From NCBI RefSeq assembly GCF_000007345.1, contig NC_003552.1, positions 4,526,001-4,590,000 of the forward strand: 64,000 nt of DNA, read 5' to 3'. The notes under the pieces were generated by a model. The model saw only the letters and a program-made list of their open reading frames with translations. It was not told the origin of the DNA and ran no database searches. Position numbers and translations under genes: made by a program. How positions within the stretch are numbered: the first letter of the stretch is position 1; every line of letters starts with the position of its first letter. Origin of the DNA: Methanosarcina acetivorans C2A. Lineage in GTDB: Archaea; Halobacteriota; Methanosarcinia; Methanosarcinales; Methanosarcinaceae. This document shows, piece by piece, positions 37,601 to 46,600 of the stretch.

Positions 37601-40600
37601 CGATCAGGGTTACTGTGGTCTTTGCATCGCCAGCAAGGGACGCAATCGTTGTCGTGTCTACGGGAACTGTTCCACTGGAAACGTCGCTTGCATACACAGC
37701 TATCGAAATGTTGCTAAGGGTAGCAGTTCCTGTGTTTTGGACATTGAGAACTTTCACAGGATTTGTTTCCCTGGCAAAGACCGCAGAAGCCGGAACGGTA
37801 TTGACAAGCCCTGAGATGCTAAGGTCGTTAGTTGCCACTTGACCCGCTTGAGTTACGGTTATGTAATCTGTCTTCAGTTCGGAATCGCTTCCATCTTCAT
37901 TCGTAACTGTGAGGTTGACAGAATAGGTTCCTTCAGTGGAATATGTATGTACCGGGTTCTGTTCCGTAGAGTTGTTGCCGTCCCCGAAATCCCAGAGCCA
38001 GGAAGCTGGTGAACCGGTTGACTCATCGGTGAACGAGACCGTAAGGGGGATGCCACCGGAGGTAACGTTCGCGGTGAAGTCTGCAACAGGGCCGTCACCA
38101 CCGGATGAACCTGCACCGGATGCGGTCAGAAGTGCAAGCTGGATTTTGTAATAAGAACCGGTAGGAGCGTACGTAACTGTGCTGTCCTCTCCTGAATTGA
38201 AGTACTCAGTTACATTCCAATCGTTGTATCCGAAGTATTCGCCCTGCGGTCCTCCAGATGAGAGCGACTCTCCGTTGTACGTATATGCGCCGTTGACGCT
38301 TGCACAGTATATAGAGGATAGGTTCACAGCATCGGGATCGGAGAGTGCGGACGTGCCGAATACAGTTGAACCCGTATAACTGCCGGTGTTGGCAGTGTCG
38401 TGACCCTGGTTCACCCAGTAATGGATCTCGTCGTCATCCCCGTCATCGTATGCAACGACAAGGGTTACATGTTTGATCCTGCCGTCAGAACCTCCACCTG
38501 TAGCCTTGATATTCACTTCATTTCCTGTTATGTTGTCGGTCAGGTCGTACCACATGAAGTAGTCGCTCGTCACCCTGACCACGTGGTCATTCACCCATGC
38601 CGGAGTGTTAGTGTAGTCGATGCTTGCAGCATCGTGTTTTTGCAGTTCATAGATCCCGTCACCGTCGCCGTCGATGTCTATAGTCATCGAAAAGGACTTT
38701 ATGTCCGTCATGAGCCCGCAGTAGACGTCGGCATACAGCCTCGCCCATTTGATCTCCGTGTGGGGAGGTAGTGTGAATGTTTGTTCACCATATCCCGAGA
38801 ATCCCGGCCATGAACCGTGCCACAGCCCGCCTGAAACTGTGCCCTCCTGCACGGTGAGCAGCGGTGATCCTCCGTCATAACTACCCGTGTTGAGCGGTGC
38901 GGCCACCTCCATCGTGGAAGTCGCAGTATCGGTCCCGCCCGGTCCGGTGGCCGTCAGGGTGACGGTGTGGGTCCCTTCGGTGACATAGGTGTGAACAGGG
39001 TTCTGCTCGTCAGAGGTTTCGCCGTCGCCGAAGTCCCAGGACCAGGTGCTCACGTTGCCGGTCGTGGTGTCGGTGAACTGCACGGTGAAGGGTACCCGGC
39101 CTGAAGAGGCATCGGTCGTAAAGCTCGGGATAGGTGCGGTCACGCCCGAACTATCGTTTGTAACGTTGATGTAGCCGATCTTTTCCGTCGAATAACTGTG
39201 ATAGGCATCAGCGCCCGTAAGGGTCACGTTATAGATCCCGGGCGCCGTGTAGACGTGGACGGGGTTCTGAACCGTCGAATTGGTGTCGTCACCGTCGCCA
39301 AAGTCCCATAACCACGATGTCGGGGAACCCGTCGACTCGTCGGTGAACTGCACGGTCAGGGGGGCACCGCCCATTTTCGGGCCTGCATTGAAATCTGCGA
39401 CATCCCTGAATGCATATAGGTTATTATCATAACTTCCAAGGTACAGGGTTCCGTCCGATCCGATCGATGCTGAACTATGAATCCGACCAGTGGCATATTC
39501 CCATTTCAGTGTCCCGTCGCGGTTGATTGCATATATATTACCACTATTATCGTTCATTGTCCCGCTATAATCTCCAATGTAGACGGTACCATCCGATCCG
39601 ATGACAGGTGTAGAATAGAATCTGTAATTGGCCTCGTAGGTCCACTTGAGCGCTCCATCGGGATTTATTGCAGAAAGAATACCGCTATAATCTCCTACGT
39701 AGATGGTCCCGTCCGCCCCGATCGCCGGTGCACCATAAATTTGTGCACCGGTAGTGTATGTCCATTTTAGTGTTCCATTCGCGTTTATTGCATATAGGTT
39801 ATTATCCTCGCACCCAACATAGATGGTGCCGTCTGCTGCGATCGCCGGTGAGTTATAGATTTCACCACCGACTTGATAGGTCCATTTAAGAGTCCCATCG
39901 GGGTTTATTGCATATAAATATGAATTATAGGTCCCGATGTAGATAGTACCGTCTGTTGCGATCGCCGGGGTGCTATAGTCAAAACCAGGTGTTGAGTAGC
40001 TCCACCTAAGGGTACCGTCCGAGTAGAATGCAAACAGATTACCATTGTAGCCTGCTGCGTAGATAATCCCGTCAGATCCGATTGCCGGTGACCCCATAAA
40101 CTTATCGCCTGTGGTATATTCCCATTTAAAGGTTCCGTCAGGATTTACGGCATACAACTTTCCGTTGTAGTCTCCTCCATAAAGGGTTCCGTCCGAATCG
40201 ATTGCGGGGGTGCTATAGCTGCGCGCCCCTGTGGTGTTGGTCCACCTAAGGGTACCGTTCGGGTAGAACGCATACAATTTTTTATCTACGTTATTTATGT
40301 AGATCGTACCGTCCGGGCCTATCGATGGACCACCATTCGTAAAGTATTCCCCGGCCGTGTAGGTCCACACGATATTGTTGCTCTGCGGCCCGGCATAGGG
40401 GGACTGTCCGGTGTTGTTGAGATCATACCCGAACTTCGGCCACGCCGAGTCCGCCAGTTTTATTGGCTCTCCTGTTACGGTGATGTAGCCGGTCTTCGAC
40501 TCCGAGCTGTTGCCCGCAATGTTCGTCGCTGTGAGGGTCACGTTGTAGGTTCCGGCTGCATTGTAGGTGTGTACCGGGCTCTGCATCGTTGCATTGGTAT

Positions 40601-42131
40601 CGTCTCCGAACTCCCATAACCACGATGTCGGGTCGTTGGCAGATTCATCGGTGAACTGCACGGTCAGAGGAACGTCGCCGGTAGTCGGCTCTGCACTGAA
40701 GTTCGCAACGGGAATAACAGCCGTTAAAACCGTCGTGATGTAGCCGGTCTTCGACTCCGAGCTGTTGCCCGCAATGTTCGTCGCTGTGAGGGTCACGTTG
40801 TAGGTTCCGGCTGCATTGTAAGTGTGTACCGGGTTCCGCATCGTTGCATTGGTATCGCCTCCGTCACCGAAGTCCCATAACCACGAAGTCGGGTTGTTGG
40901 CAGATTCATCGGTGAACTGCACGGTCAGAGGAACGTCGCCGGTAGTCGGCTCTGCACTGAAGTTCGCAACGGGAATAACAGCCTCTAAAACCGTGATGTA
41001 GCCGGTCTTCGACTCCGTGCTGTTGCCTGCAATGTTCGTCGCTGTGAGGGTCACGTTGTAGGTTCCGGCTGCATTGTAGGTGTGTACCGGGTTCCGCATT
41101 GTTGCATTGGTATCGTCTCCGAACTCCCATAACCACGAAGCCGGGTTGTTGGCAGATTCATCGGTGAACCGGACGGTCAGGGGAACGTTGCCGGTGGTCG
41201 GCGATGCCGAGAACCCGGCGAGAGGAACTATGATAGGAGCGGTATTCTCATAACCATATGTAATTCCTGTAGATTCACCGATCATAAGGTCATAGTCGCC
41301 ATCACAGTCAAGGTCGGCCAAAGCTGGTAATGAACGAGAACCTACAGAAGGAATGTTCCAGGAAGAGTTCGCAGCCCACTCCGGGCTGTCCGAAGACCCG
41401 GTATTCTCATAACCATATATAACTCCATCATATCCACCCATCATAAGGTCATAGTCGTAATCGCCGTCAAGGTCGGCCAAAGCTGGTGATGAATAATAAC
41501 CTATAGAAGGAATGTTCCAGGAAGAGTTCGCAGCCCACTCCGGGCTGCCCGAAGACCCGATATTCTCATAACCATATGTAACTCCATAGCCTTCACCGAT
41601 CATAAGGTCATAGTCGCCGTCGCCGTCGAGATCGGCCAGAGATGGGGCAGCATTCTGGCTCACATCAGGAGTATTCCACTCGGATTTTGCAGTCCATACG
41701 GGGCTGTCTGAAGTCCCTGTATTCTCATAACCATATGTAACTCCACCGATTTCACCGATCATAAGGTCATAGTCGCCATCACAGTCAAGGTCGGCCAAAG
41801 CTGGTGATGACCAAGAACCTACATCAGGGACATTCCATTCCGATTTCGCAGTCCATACGGGGCTGTCTGGAGTCCCTGTATTCTCATAACCATATGTAAT
41901 TCCATCCTTTGCACCGATCATAAGGTCATAGTCGCCATCATCGTCAAGATCGGCCAAAGCCGGTACTGAATACTCGCCTACATCAGGAGTGTTCCAGGAA
42001 GAGTTCGCAGTCCACTCAGGGCCGGCCGCCGCAACTGGGGTTACGATCAGAACCAAGCATACGAGCAGGCCGAGCCAGAAGATCCAGGAGCTCAGGAACG
42101 TGGCTTTATTCAGCAAATTTATCCGCTTCAT
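34677..42131 (-). CDS. Giant secreted surface protein with FG-GAP, PKD, PQQ, DUF3344, CARDB, Gly-rich, cohesin- and dockerin-like domains (giant 2)
   Basis: At 2484 residues this is the largest gene here. A signal peptide (MKRINLLNK... SWIFWLGLLVCLVLIVTPVAAA) starts at ATG 42131. Approximate domain order: five FG-GAP/VCBS-like repeats with DLDGDGDYDLMIGE motifs (37-300), three PKD (305-555), a PQQ propeller (556-910), two PKD (912-1077), DUF3344 (1080-1340), PKD (1344-1423), CARDB (1427-1547), a DUF3344-like domain (1547-1837), PKD (1843-1927), a glycine-rich domain (1930-2187), PKD (2190-2270), cohesin-like (2273-2410) and dockerin-like (2413-2484). The open frame runs 39 codons further up, but that region holds a different short ORF, so 42131 is preferred. 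The role is probably surface adhesion or matrix building. Confidence 0.9.
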   Translation of the reverse strand: MKRINLLNKATFLSSWIFWLGLLVCLVLIVTPVAAAGPEWTANSSWNTPDVGEYSVPALADLDDDGDYDLMIGAKDGITYGYENTGTPDSPVWTAKSEWNVPDVGSWSSPALADLDCDGDYDLMIGEIGGVTYGYENTGTSDSPVWTAKSEWNTPDVSQNAAPSLADLDGDGDYDLMIGEGYGVTYGYENIGSSGSPEWAANSSWNIPSIGYYSSPALADLDGDYDYDLMMGGYDGVIYGYENTGSSDSPEWAANSSWNIPSVGSRSLPALADLDCDGDYDLMIGESTGITYGYENTAPIIVPLAGFSASPTTGNVPLTVRFTDESANNPASWLWEFGDDTNATMRNPVHTYNAAGTYNVTLTATNIAGNSTESKTGYITVLEAVIPVANFSAEPTTGDVPLTVQFTDESANNPTSWLWDFGDGGDTNATMRNPVHTYNAAGTYNVTLTATNIAGNSSESKTGYITTVLTAVIPVANFSAEPTTGDVPLTVQFTDESANDPTSWLWEFGDDTNATMQSPVHTYNAAGTYNVTLTATNIAGNSSESKTGYITVTGEPIKLADSAWPKFGYDLNNTGQSPYAGPQSNNIVWTYTAGEYFTNGGPSIGPDGTIYINNVDKKLYAFYPNGTLRWTNTTGARSYSTPAIDSDGTLYGGDYNGKLYAVNPDGTFKWEYTTGDKFMGSPAIGSDGIIYAAGYNGNLFAFYSDGTLRWSYSTPGFDYSTPAIATDGTIYIGTYNSYLYAINPDGTLKWTYQVGGEIYNSPAIAADGTIYVGCEDNNLYAINANGTLKWTYTTGAQIYGAPAIGADGTIYVGDYSGILSAINPDGALKWTYEANYRFYSTPVIGSDGTVYIGDYSGTMNDNSGNIYAINRDGTLKWEYATGRIHSSASIGSDGTLYLGSYDNNLYAFRDVADFNAGPKMGGAPLTVQFTDESTGSPTSWLWDFGDGDDTNSTVQNPVHVYTAPGIYNVTLTGADAYHSYSTEKIGYINVTNDSSGVTAPIPSFTTDASSGRVPFTVQFTDTTTGNVSTWSWDFGDGETSDEQNPVHTYVTEGTHTVTLTATGPGGTDTATSTMEVAAPLNTGSYDGGSPLLTVQEGTVSGGLWHGSWPGFSGYGEQTFTLPPHTEIKWARLYADVYCGLMTDIKSFSMTIDIDGDGDGIYELQKHDAASIDYTNTPAWVNDHVVRVTSDYFMWYDLTDNITGNEVNIKATGGGSDGRIKHVTLVVAYDDGDDDEIHYWVNQGHDTANTGSYTGSTVFGTSALSDPDAVNLSSIYCASVNGAYTYNGESLSSGGPQGEYFGYNDWNVTEYFNSGEDSTVTYAPTGSYYKIQLALLTASGAGSSGGDGPVADFTANVTSGGIPLTVSFTDESTGSPASWLWDFGDGNNSTEQNPVHTYSTEGTYSVNLTVTNEDGSDSELKTDYITVTQAGQVATNDLSISGLVNTVPASAVFARETNPVKVLNVQNTGTATLSNISIAVYASDVSSGTVPVDTTTIASLAGDAKTTVTLIDPTIRDLEGGTVTYTAVVDPDNLIAETDETNNNKSSSAKPLRYNGYKGKGIYWEGGSNITTRHTFDLQGNLLYSTQPDSAYQPVGWESRTETWTASDLPVPDGSTIEKAFLYVAYNWDQTPGGYPWLNINFNGNALDNGNISTGNGTLYRDWSNFGAYADYEYGLCVYNVTDKFSSAGNSLVMTPVGENKNALYPSTLVVVYGNDNETRKQIFINEECDELAYSLTGYGTTPEEATAYAPFTGMFIDVEKVQNAMLYSFAGSAGPDEGNLLFNGNIVATNAWQGSSNSGSPLVFDATNYINATGNEAGIQGTTSGGMDALQQILVVEYTSSGTVPSTDFSADPTSGTAPLNVTFTDESAGAPISWSWDFGDGNTSAQQNPSHIYTAPGTYTVNLTVTNNTGSSSVTKTDYISVAGGSTYTVGEDTVVIWNYGSTTWTAPPGISEVEYLVVAGGGGGAGHYSNGGGGAGGFLNGTLAVTPGMGYAIMVGAGGPGGDAGGSIGMNGSDSQFSTVIATGGGAGGNLGSAGLSGGSGGGAGSSTSATLPGGDGVSGQGHAGGSNYPTGGGGELAGGGGGGASGTGGDGAYRLGGDGGDGITSSITGTEVVYACGGGGGANLGPGGTGGSSAVNGGTGGGPQSGNVNGEAGLDSTGTGGGGAGWYGTGGDGGDGIVIIRYHTSVPVAPVAGFLADPTSGTAPLTVQFTDNSTGSPTEWSWDFGDGATSNESSPMHTYSAAGNYTVNLTVENAAGSDFELKSDYIKVSEASGSTVTLYFDPTSSSVSENESIEINLVASNFPAGLSGYNLTVALDGPAVAEIVDIEYPSWALITQNSTLPGSSIYMKTVDLEDSIKEGAADVVLATLTVSGKEKGSANLSIGVKRLEEDSGDSIEPALLTGTIEVTLLSPLPDQEYTPRDLDGDGLYEDLTGNGEFSFVDIVAYFHNMDWIEENMPVEYFDFNGNGRIDFDDVVDMFAMI

Positions 42132-42241
42132 CGGGACCACCCTGTCTGGGGGGGCTTTCCTGCACCTTCCACGGTTTGGGTGAAAGGCGCACTCATGCAC
42201 ATAAGTGCAGCTATATATAAAACCAGAAATATTCGTTTCAT
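42128..42241 (-). CDS. Upstream ORF: stranded signal peptide of a giant 1 paralogue
   Basis: This 37-codon ORF begins MKRIFLVLYIAALMCMSAPF, almost the same as the giant 1 signal peptide. It then leaves homology and ends at a TGA that overlaps the giant 2 ATG as ATGA. Its 5' flank matches the giant 1 leader base for base. It is therefore the 5' end of a duplicated gene cut off after about 16 codons, with giant 2 placed directly behind it. If translated, it could couple to giant 2. It may be a plain relic; the ATGA overlap is what suggests otherwise. Confidence 0.6.
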   Translation of the reverse strand: MKRIFLVLYIAALMCMSAPFTQTVEGAGKPPQTGWSR

Positions 42242-42565
42242 CTTTCACTCACTCCACATTTCTAAAATTTTCATTCACAAATCCTGTGACTGTGGCCTTT
42301 TTCAGCAGGATCTGAGGGGTTGTTCGGGATTGAACCACAATTATTTTGTAGCTCTTCTAATCTGAGGGGAAATCTCCCAATAATGAAAAACAAAAAAATT
42401 TGCGGTGTATACTAAACAATTTGAACTTGTATTTTGAGGATGTTTTTCAGATCATTGAATTTAAGTTACTCTGTAAAATTTAGTTATCACTTATGAAGTC
42501 AAGAACAAAACTTTTCAAGTATTATTGCCTCCCTTCAGCCTTCTAACATTTTATTCAATGATATG

Positions 42566-42966
42566 GAGTTGATCCGAATATGGATTCTGAATCTTCTGGA
42601 GAGGATCGGTGTTCAGAAATTGGGAAATTTAGTATGAAAAAAGGTTACTACGTATATAAATTAATCTAAAAAATAAGAATAGTGGTAATTTATATATGTG
42701 TTGTGTAACAAAAATATACTTATTTGTAACACTAAACTTGCCGGTAATGTATTATATCCATGTCATTACTTTCGATAAAAATTCTATTCATTTTATAAAA
42801 GAAAATTTGCAAAGAAGATTTCATTTTTTTCAGTTCGAGTTTGGGTCCTGCATTGAATCTGAAGAGTATCGCGTTGTAGACTGGAACAGGACATAGACCT
42901 CATGTAATAAGGCCAAAATTTAAGATAGGCTTTAGGTACAAAATAGATAGCTTTCAGGCAGAAAAA
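42566..42966 (-). promoter_or_regulatory. Conserved upstream element of giant 2 (copy 2 of 3) with TATA box
   Basis: Close match to 33611-34022. The minus strand carries CATATATAAAT at 42688-42698 and TTTATATACG near 42652-42664. The predicted leader to ATG 42241 is about 425 bases, or 535 to the giant 2 start. Confidence 0.5.
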
Positions 42967-43363
42967 TTTCTTAACCAGTGACCAACGAATCCGAATTTAA
43001 ACCTGTCATTGTACTTCAAAAAAGGACGAGAATGGGAGACCTGTAAGTGCAGGCAAGGGGGGAGTTTAATTTTTCATTCAAATTATTATTCTTTGAACTT
43101 TTCTCTGTTATTTACATGTGAGCCCAGCGCTTGACTTTCGTATACACTTATCATAGTTTCAAAAATTATTTGAATTCCACATTTATGGGCAATTATTTCT
43201 TGCGGCCAAGTAATACAAATTTTAAATATGATAACATTAAATATTATGAAAATTATCAAAAGTATTAAATATCTGCTCAACATACATAGTTCTTGCCAAA
43301 AACATCCGAAAGACAACAGAACAGACACGCCTCCTAAATGTCTGCGATGCATTCGACTCTGAG

Positions 43364-43399
43364 AATTCCTCGCCTGTAAATGTACGCAGGTGAGGAGTT
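43364..43399 (-). terminator. Conserved hairpin beyond giant 3
   Basis: Second copy of the AATTCCTCGCCTG / CAGGTGAGGAGTT stem-loop seen at 34407-34442, about 240 bases past the giant 3 stop codon. Confidence 0.4.
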
Positions 43400-43638
43400 T
43401 CAGGTAGAGAAAAAAATCCGTATCTATTTGTGAATAGTATCCAAAAGTATAATTCGGAGAATTTCATCTGCTTTTTTTGAGAAAAACAACCTGGATTCAA
43501 ACTCCCCAGGTTCTGACCCGTATAGCCATATTTGGAAATAAATGAAAGAAAAAGTTGTGGGAAATTTGAGAAAAATTTATCTCAATTCCCTTCCATTTTA
43601 TCAAATTTTCCCATGTTTTTTCATTTTTTTCTCCTTAA

Positions 43639-46600
43639 TCATATCATTGCAAACATATCCACTACATCATCAAAGTCTATCCTCCCATTCCCGTTGAAGT
43701 CGAAGTACTCCACCGGCATATTTTCCTCTATCCAGTCCATGTTGTGGAAGTACGCCACTATATCCACGAAACTGAACTCTCCGTTTCCGGTAAGGTCTTC
43801 ATAGAGTCCGTCTCCGTCAAGGTCTTTAGGGGCATATTCCTGGTCCGGCAGAGGACTAAGGAGAGTCACTTCAATTGTCCCTGTTAGGAGAGCTGGTTCG
43901 ATAGGGTCTCCGGAATCTTCCTCCAGACGTTTAACCCCGATCGAAAGGTTCGCAGATCCTTTCTCCTTTCCAGAAACCTTGATAGTAGCGAGCACAACAT
44001 CTGCTGCCCCTTCCTTAACGGAATCTTCCAGGTCAACAGTCTTCATGTAGATAGAAGTCCCGGGCAGGGTAGAGTTCTGAGTAATCAGAGCCCAGGAAGG
44101 GTACTCTATATCGACTATTTCGGCAATGGCCGGATCGTCGATAGAAACGGTCAGGTTGTAGCCTGAAAGGCCTGCAGGGAAGTTGCTTGCAACAAGATTT
44201 ATCTCAGTGGATTCGTTTTCTGAAACTGAGGAACTTGCCGGATCGAAATAGAGAGTAACGGTTGATCCAGAAGCTTCGGTAACTTCTATGTAATCCGATT
44301 TCACCTCAAAATCAGTTCCGGCAGCATTCTCTACAGTCAGATTTACGGTATAGTTACCTGCTGCAGAATAGGTGTGCACTGGATTCTGTTCCGTCGAGTT
44401 TGCTCCATCTCCGAAGTCCCAGAACCACGAGGTCGGTGTACCTGTGGATTGGTCCGTGAACTGGACAGGCAGAGGAGCTTCACCTTCAGTTACATTTGCG
44501 CTGAAGTTAGCGACTGGTGCAGCTACAGTTTCTTCCGGATATTCAACGACAAGGATCTGCTGAAGAGCGTCCATACCTCCGCTCGCTGTACCCTGTATAC
44601 CCGCCTCGTTACCAGCTTCATTGAGATAGCTCTTCACGTCAAAGACCAGAGGGCTTCCTGAATTTGAACTTCCCTGCCATGCATTGGTTGCCACTATGTT
44701 TCCGTTGAAAAGAAGGTTTCCTTCCTCGGGTCCCGCACTTCCTGCGAAACTGTAAAGCGTAGCATTCTGGACCTTTTCCACGTCAATGAACATGCCGGTG
44801 AAAGGAGCGTACGCAGTAGCCTCTTCAGGCGTGGTCCCGTAACCTGTCAGGGAATAAGCCAGTTCATCGCATTCCTCATTGATGAAGATCTGCTTTCGGG
44901 TTTCATTATCGTTTCCGTAGACCACAACAAGAGTGCTCGGATACAGTGCGTTTTTGTTTTCACCAACAGGTGTCATGACAAGGCTGTTTCCTGCAGAGCT
45001 AAACTTGTCGGTTACATCGTAGACACAGAGCCCGTATTCATAATCAGCATATGCTCCAAAATTGCTCCAGTCTCTGTAGATGGTTCCATTTCCTGTTGAG
45101 ATGTTTCCGTTATCAAGGGCGTTTCCGTTGAAGTTAATATTCAACCACGGATATCCACCGGGCGTCTGGTCCCAGTTGTAGGCAACATAGAGGAAGGCCT
45201 TTTCTATGGTGGAGCCGTCCGGGACCGGAAGGTCACTTGCAGTCCAGGTTTCGGTCCTGCTCTCCCATCCTACGGGTTGGTAAGCAGAATCAGGCTGCGT
45301 GGAATACAAAAGGTTCCCCTGGAGATCAAAGGTATGCATGGTAGTGATATTGCTTCCGCCTTCCCAGTAGATGCCTTTGCCCTTATACCCATTGTACCTG
45401 AGAGGTTTAGCCGAACTGCTCTTGTTGTTGTTTGTCTCATCCGTTTCAGCGATAAGGTTGTCCGGGTCGACAACGGCAGTGTAGGTCACGGTGCCGCCTT
45501 CAAGGTCACGGATAGTGGGGTCGATCAGGGTTACAGTAGTCGTTGCATCGCCAGCAAGGGACGCAATCGTTGTCGTATCTACGGGAACTGTTCCACTGGA
45601 TACGTCGCTTGCATACACAGCTATCGAAATATTACTAAGGGTAGCAGTTCCTGTGTTTTGGACATTGAGAACTTTCACAGGATTTGTTTCCCTGGCAAAG
45701 ACCGCAGAAGCCGGAACGGTGTTGACAATTCCTGAGATGCTAAGGTCGTTCGTTGCCACTTGACCCGCTTGAGTTACGGTTATGTAATCTGTCTTCAGCT
45801 CGGAATCGCTTCCATCTTCATTCGTAACTGTGAGGTTGACAGAATAGGTTCCTTCAGTAGAATAGGTGTGTACCGGGTTCTGTTCCGTAGAGTTTGCTCC
45901 ATCCCCAAAATCCCAGAGCCACGAAGTGGGGGAATTTGTGGACTGGTCAGTGAAATTCACAGTGAGAGGAGCACTACCATTCGTTACATCCGCAGTGAAA
46001 GCAGCAACGGGTTCAGGCACAGGTATTGAGGACTTCGATACAGTTATGTAATCAGTCTTAAGCCCCTCATCGCTTCCGTCTGCATTGGTTACCGTCAGCT
46101 TTACGCTGTAGTTACCTTCTGCAGTGTAGGTGTGGACAGGGCTCTGCTCAGTGCTGTTTACACCATCTCCAAAGTCCCAGAACCAAGAGGTCGGTGTGCC
46201 TGTGGACTGGTCAGTGAAGTTAACCGTGAGAGGATCAGTGCCGCTTGTTACATCAGCAGTGAAATTGGCAACTGGAGACTCCGATACTGCCGACACTGTG
46301 ACAAGCACTGTAAGTACATTGTTAGCTTCATCCGATTCAGCTATCCCATTTTCCGAGTCTGCAGTTATTATTAGGCTGTAGTTACCTGCTGCTTCCGGTG
46401 TCCATGTGAAGTTTACCAAGGCGCTACTGTCCGATGAAATGCCTGATATGGATTGTGTGTCCACAACTGTGCCGTTTACGGAAAGGGTCGCGTTAAATGT
46501 ACCTGTATTTCCTGTACCGGAGTTGTTGATGGTGGCAACTATTGTGCAAGGTGTATTTGCAACAATTCCAGATGGTGGGGTAACGGCAGTGGGTATGATA

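Larger units (their letters stand above)
42193..44290. repeat. Segmental duplication of about 2.1 kb, copy 2
   Basis: Same orientation and order as 33229-35340. It covers the stranded signal-peptide codons, the spacer with its TATA boxes and hairpin, and the dockerin/cohesin-coding end of giant 3. Confidence 0.8.

Noticed and set aside
42132-42248. Longer start of giant 2 (39 extra codons, MKDETNISGF...)
   Set aside because: This stretch encodes the giant 1-type signal peptide in another frame, and the giant 2 signal peptide begins at ATG 42131. The extension is an open-frame accident.
42696-42896. 66-codon plus frame in the spacer upstream of giant 2 (ends VVDWNRT)
   Set aside because: The same DNA in the two other copies is interrupted by stops and frame shifts, so coding is not conserved.
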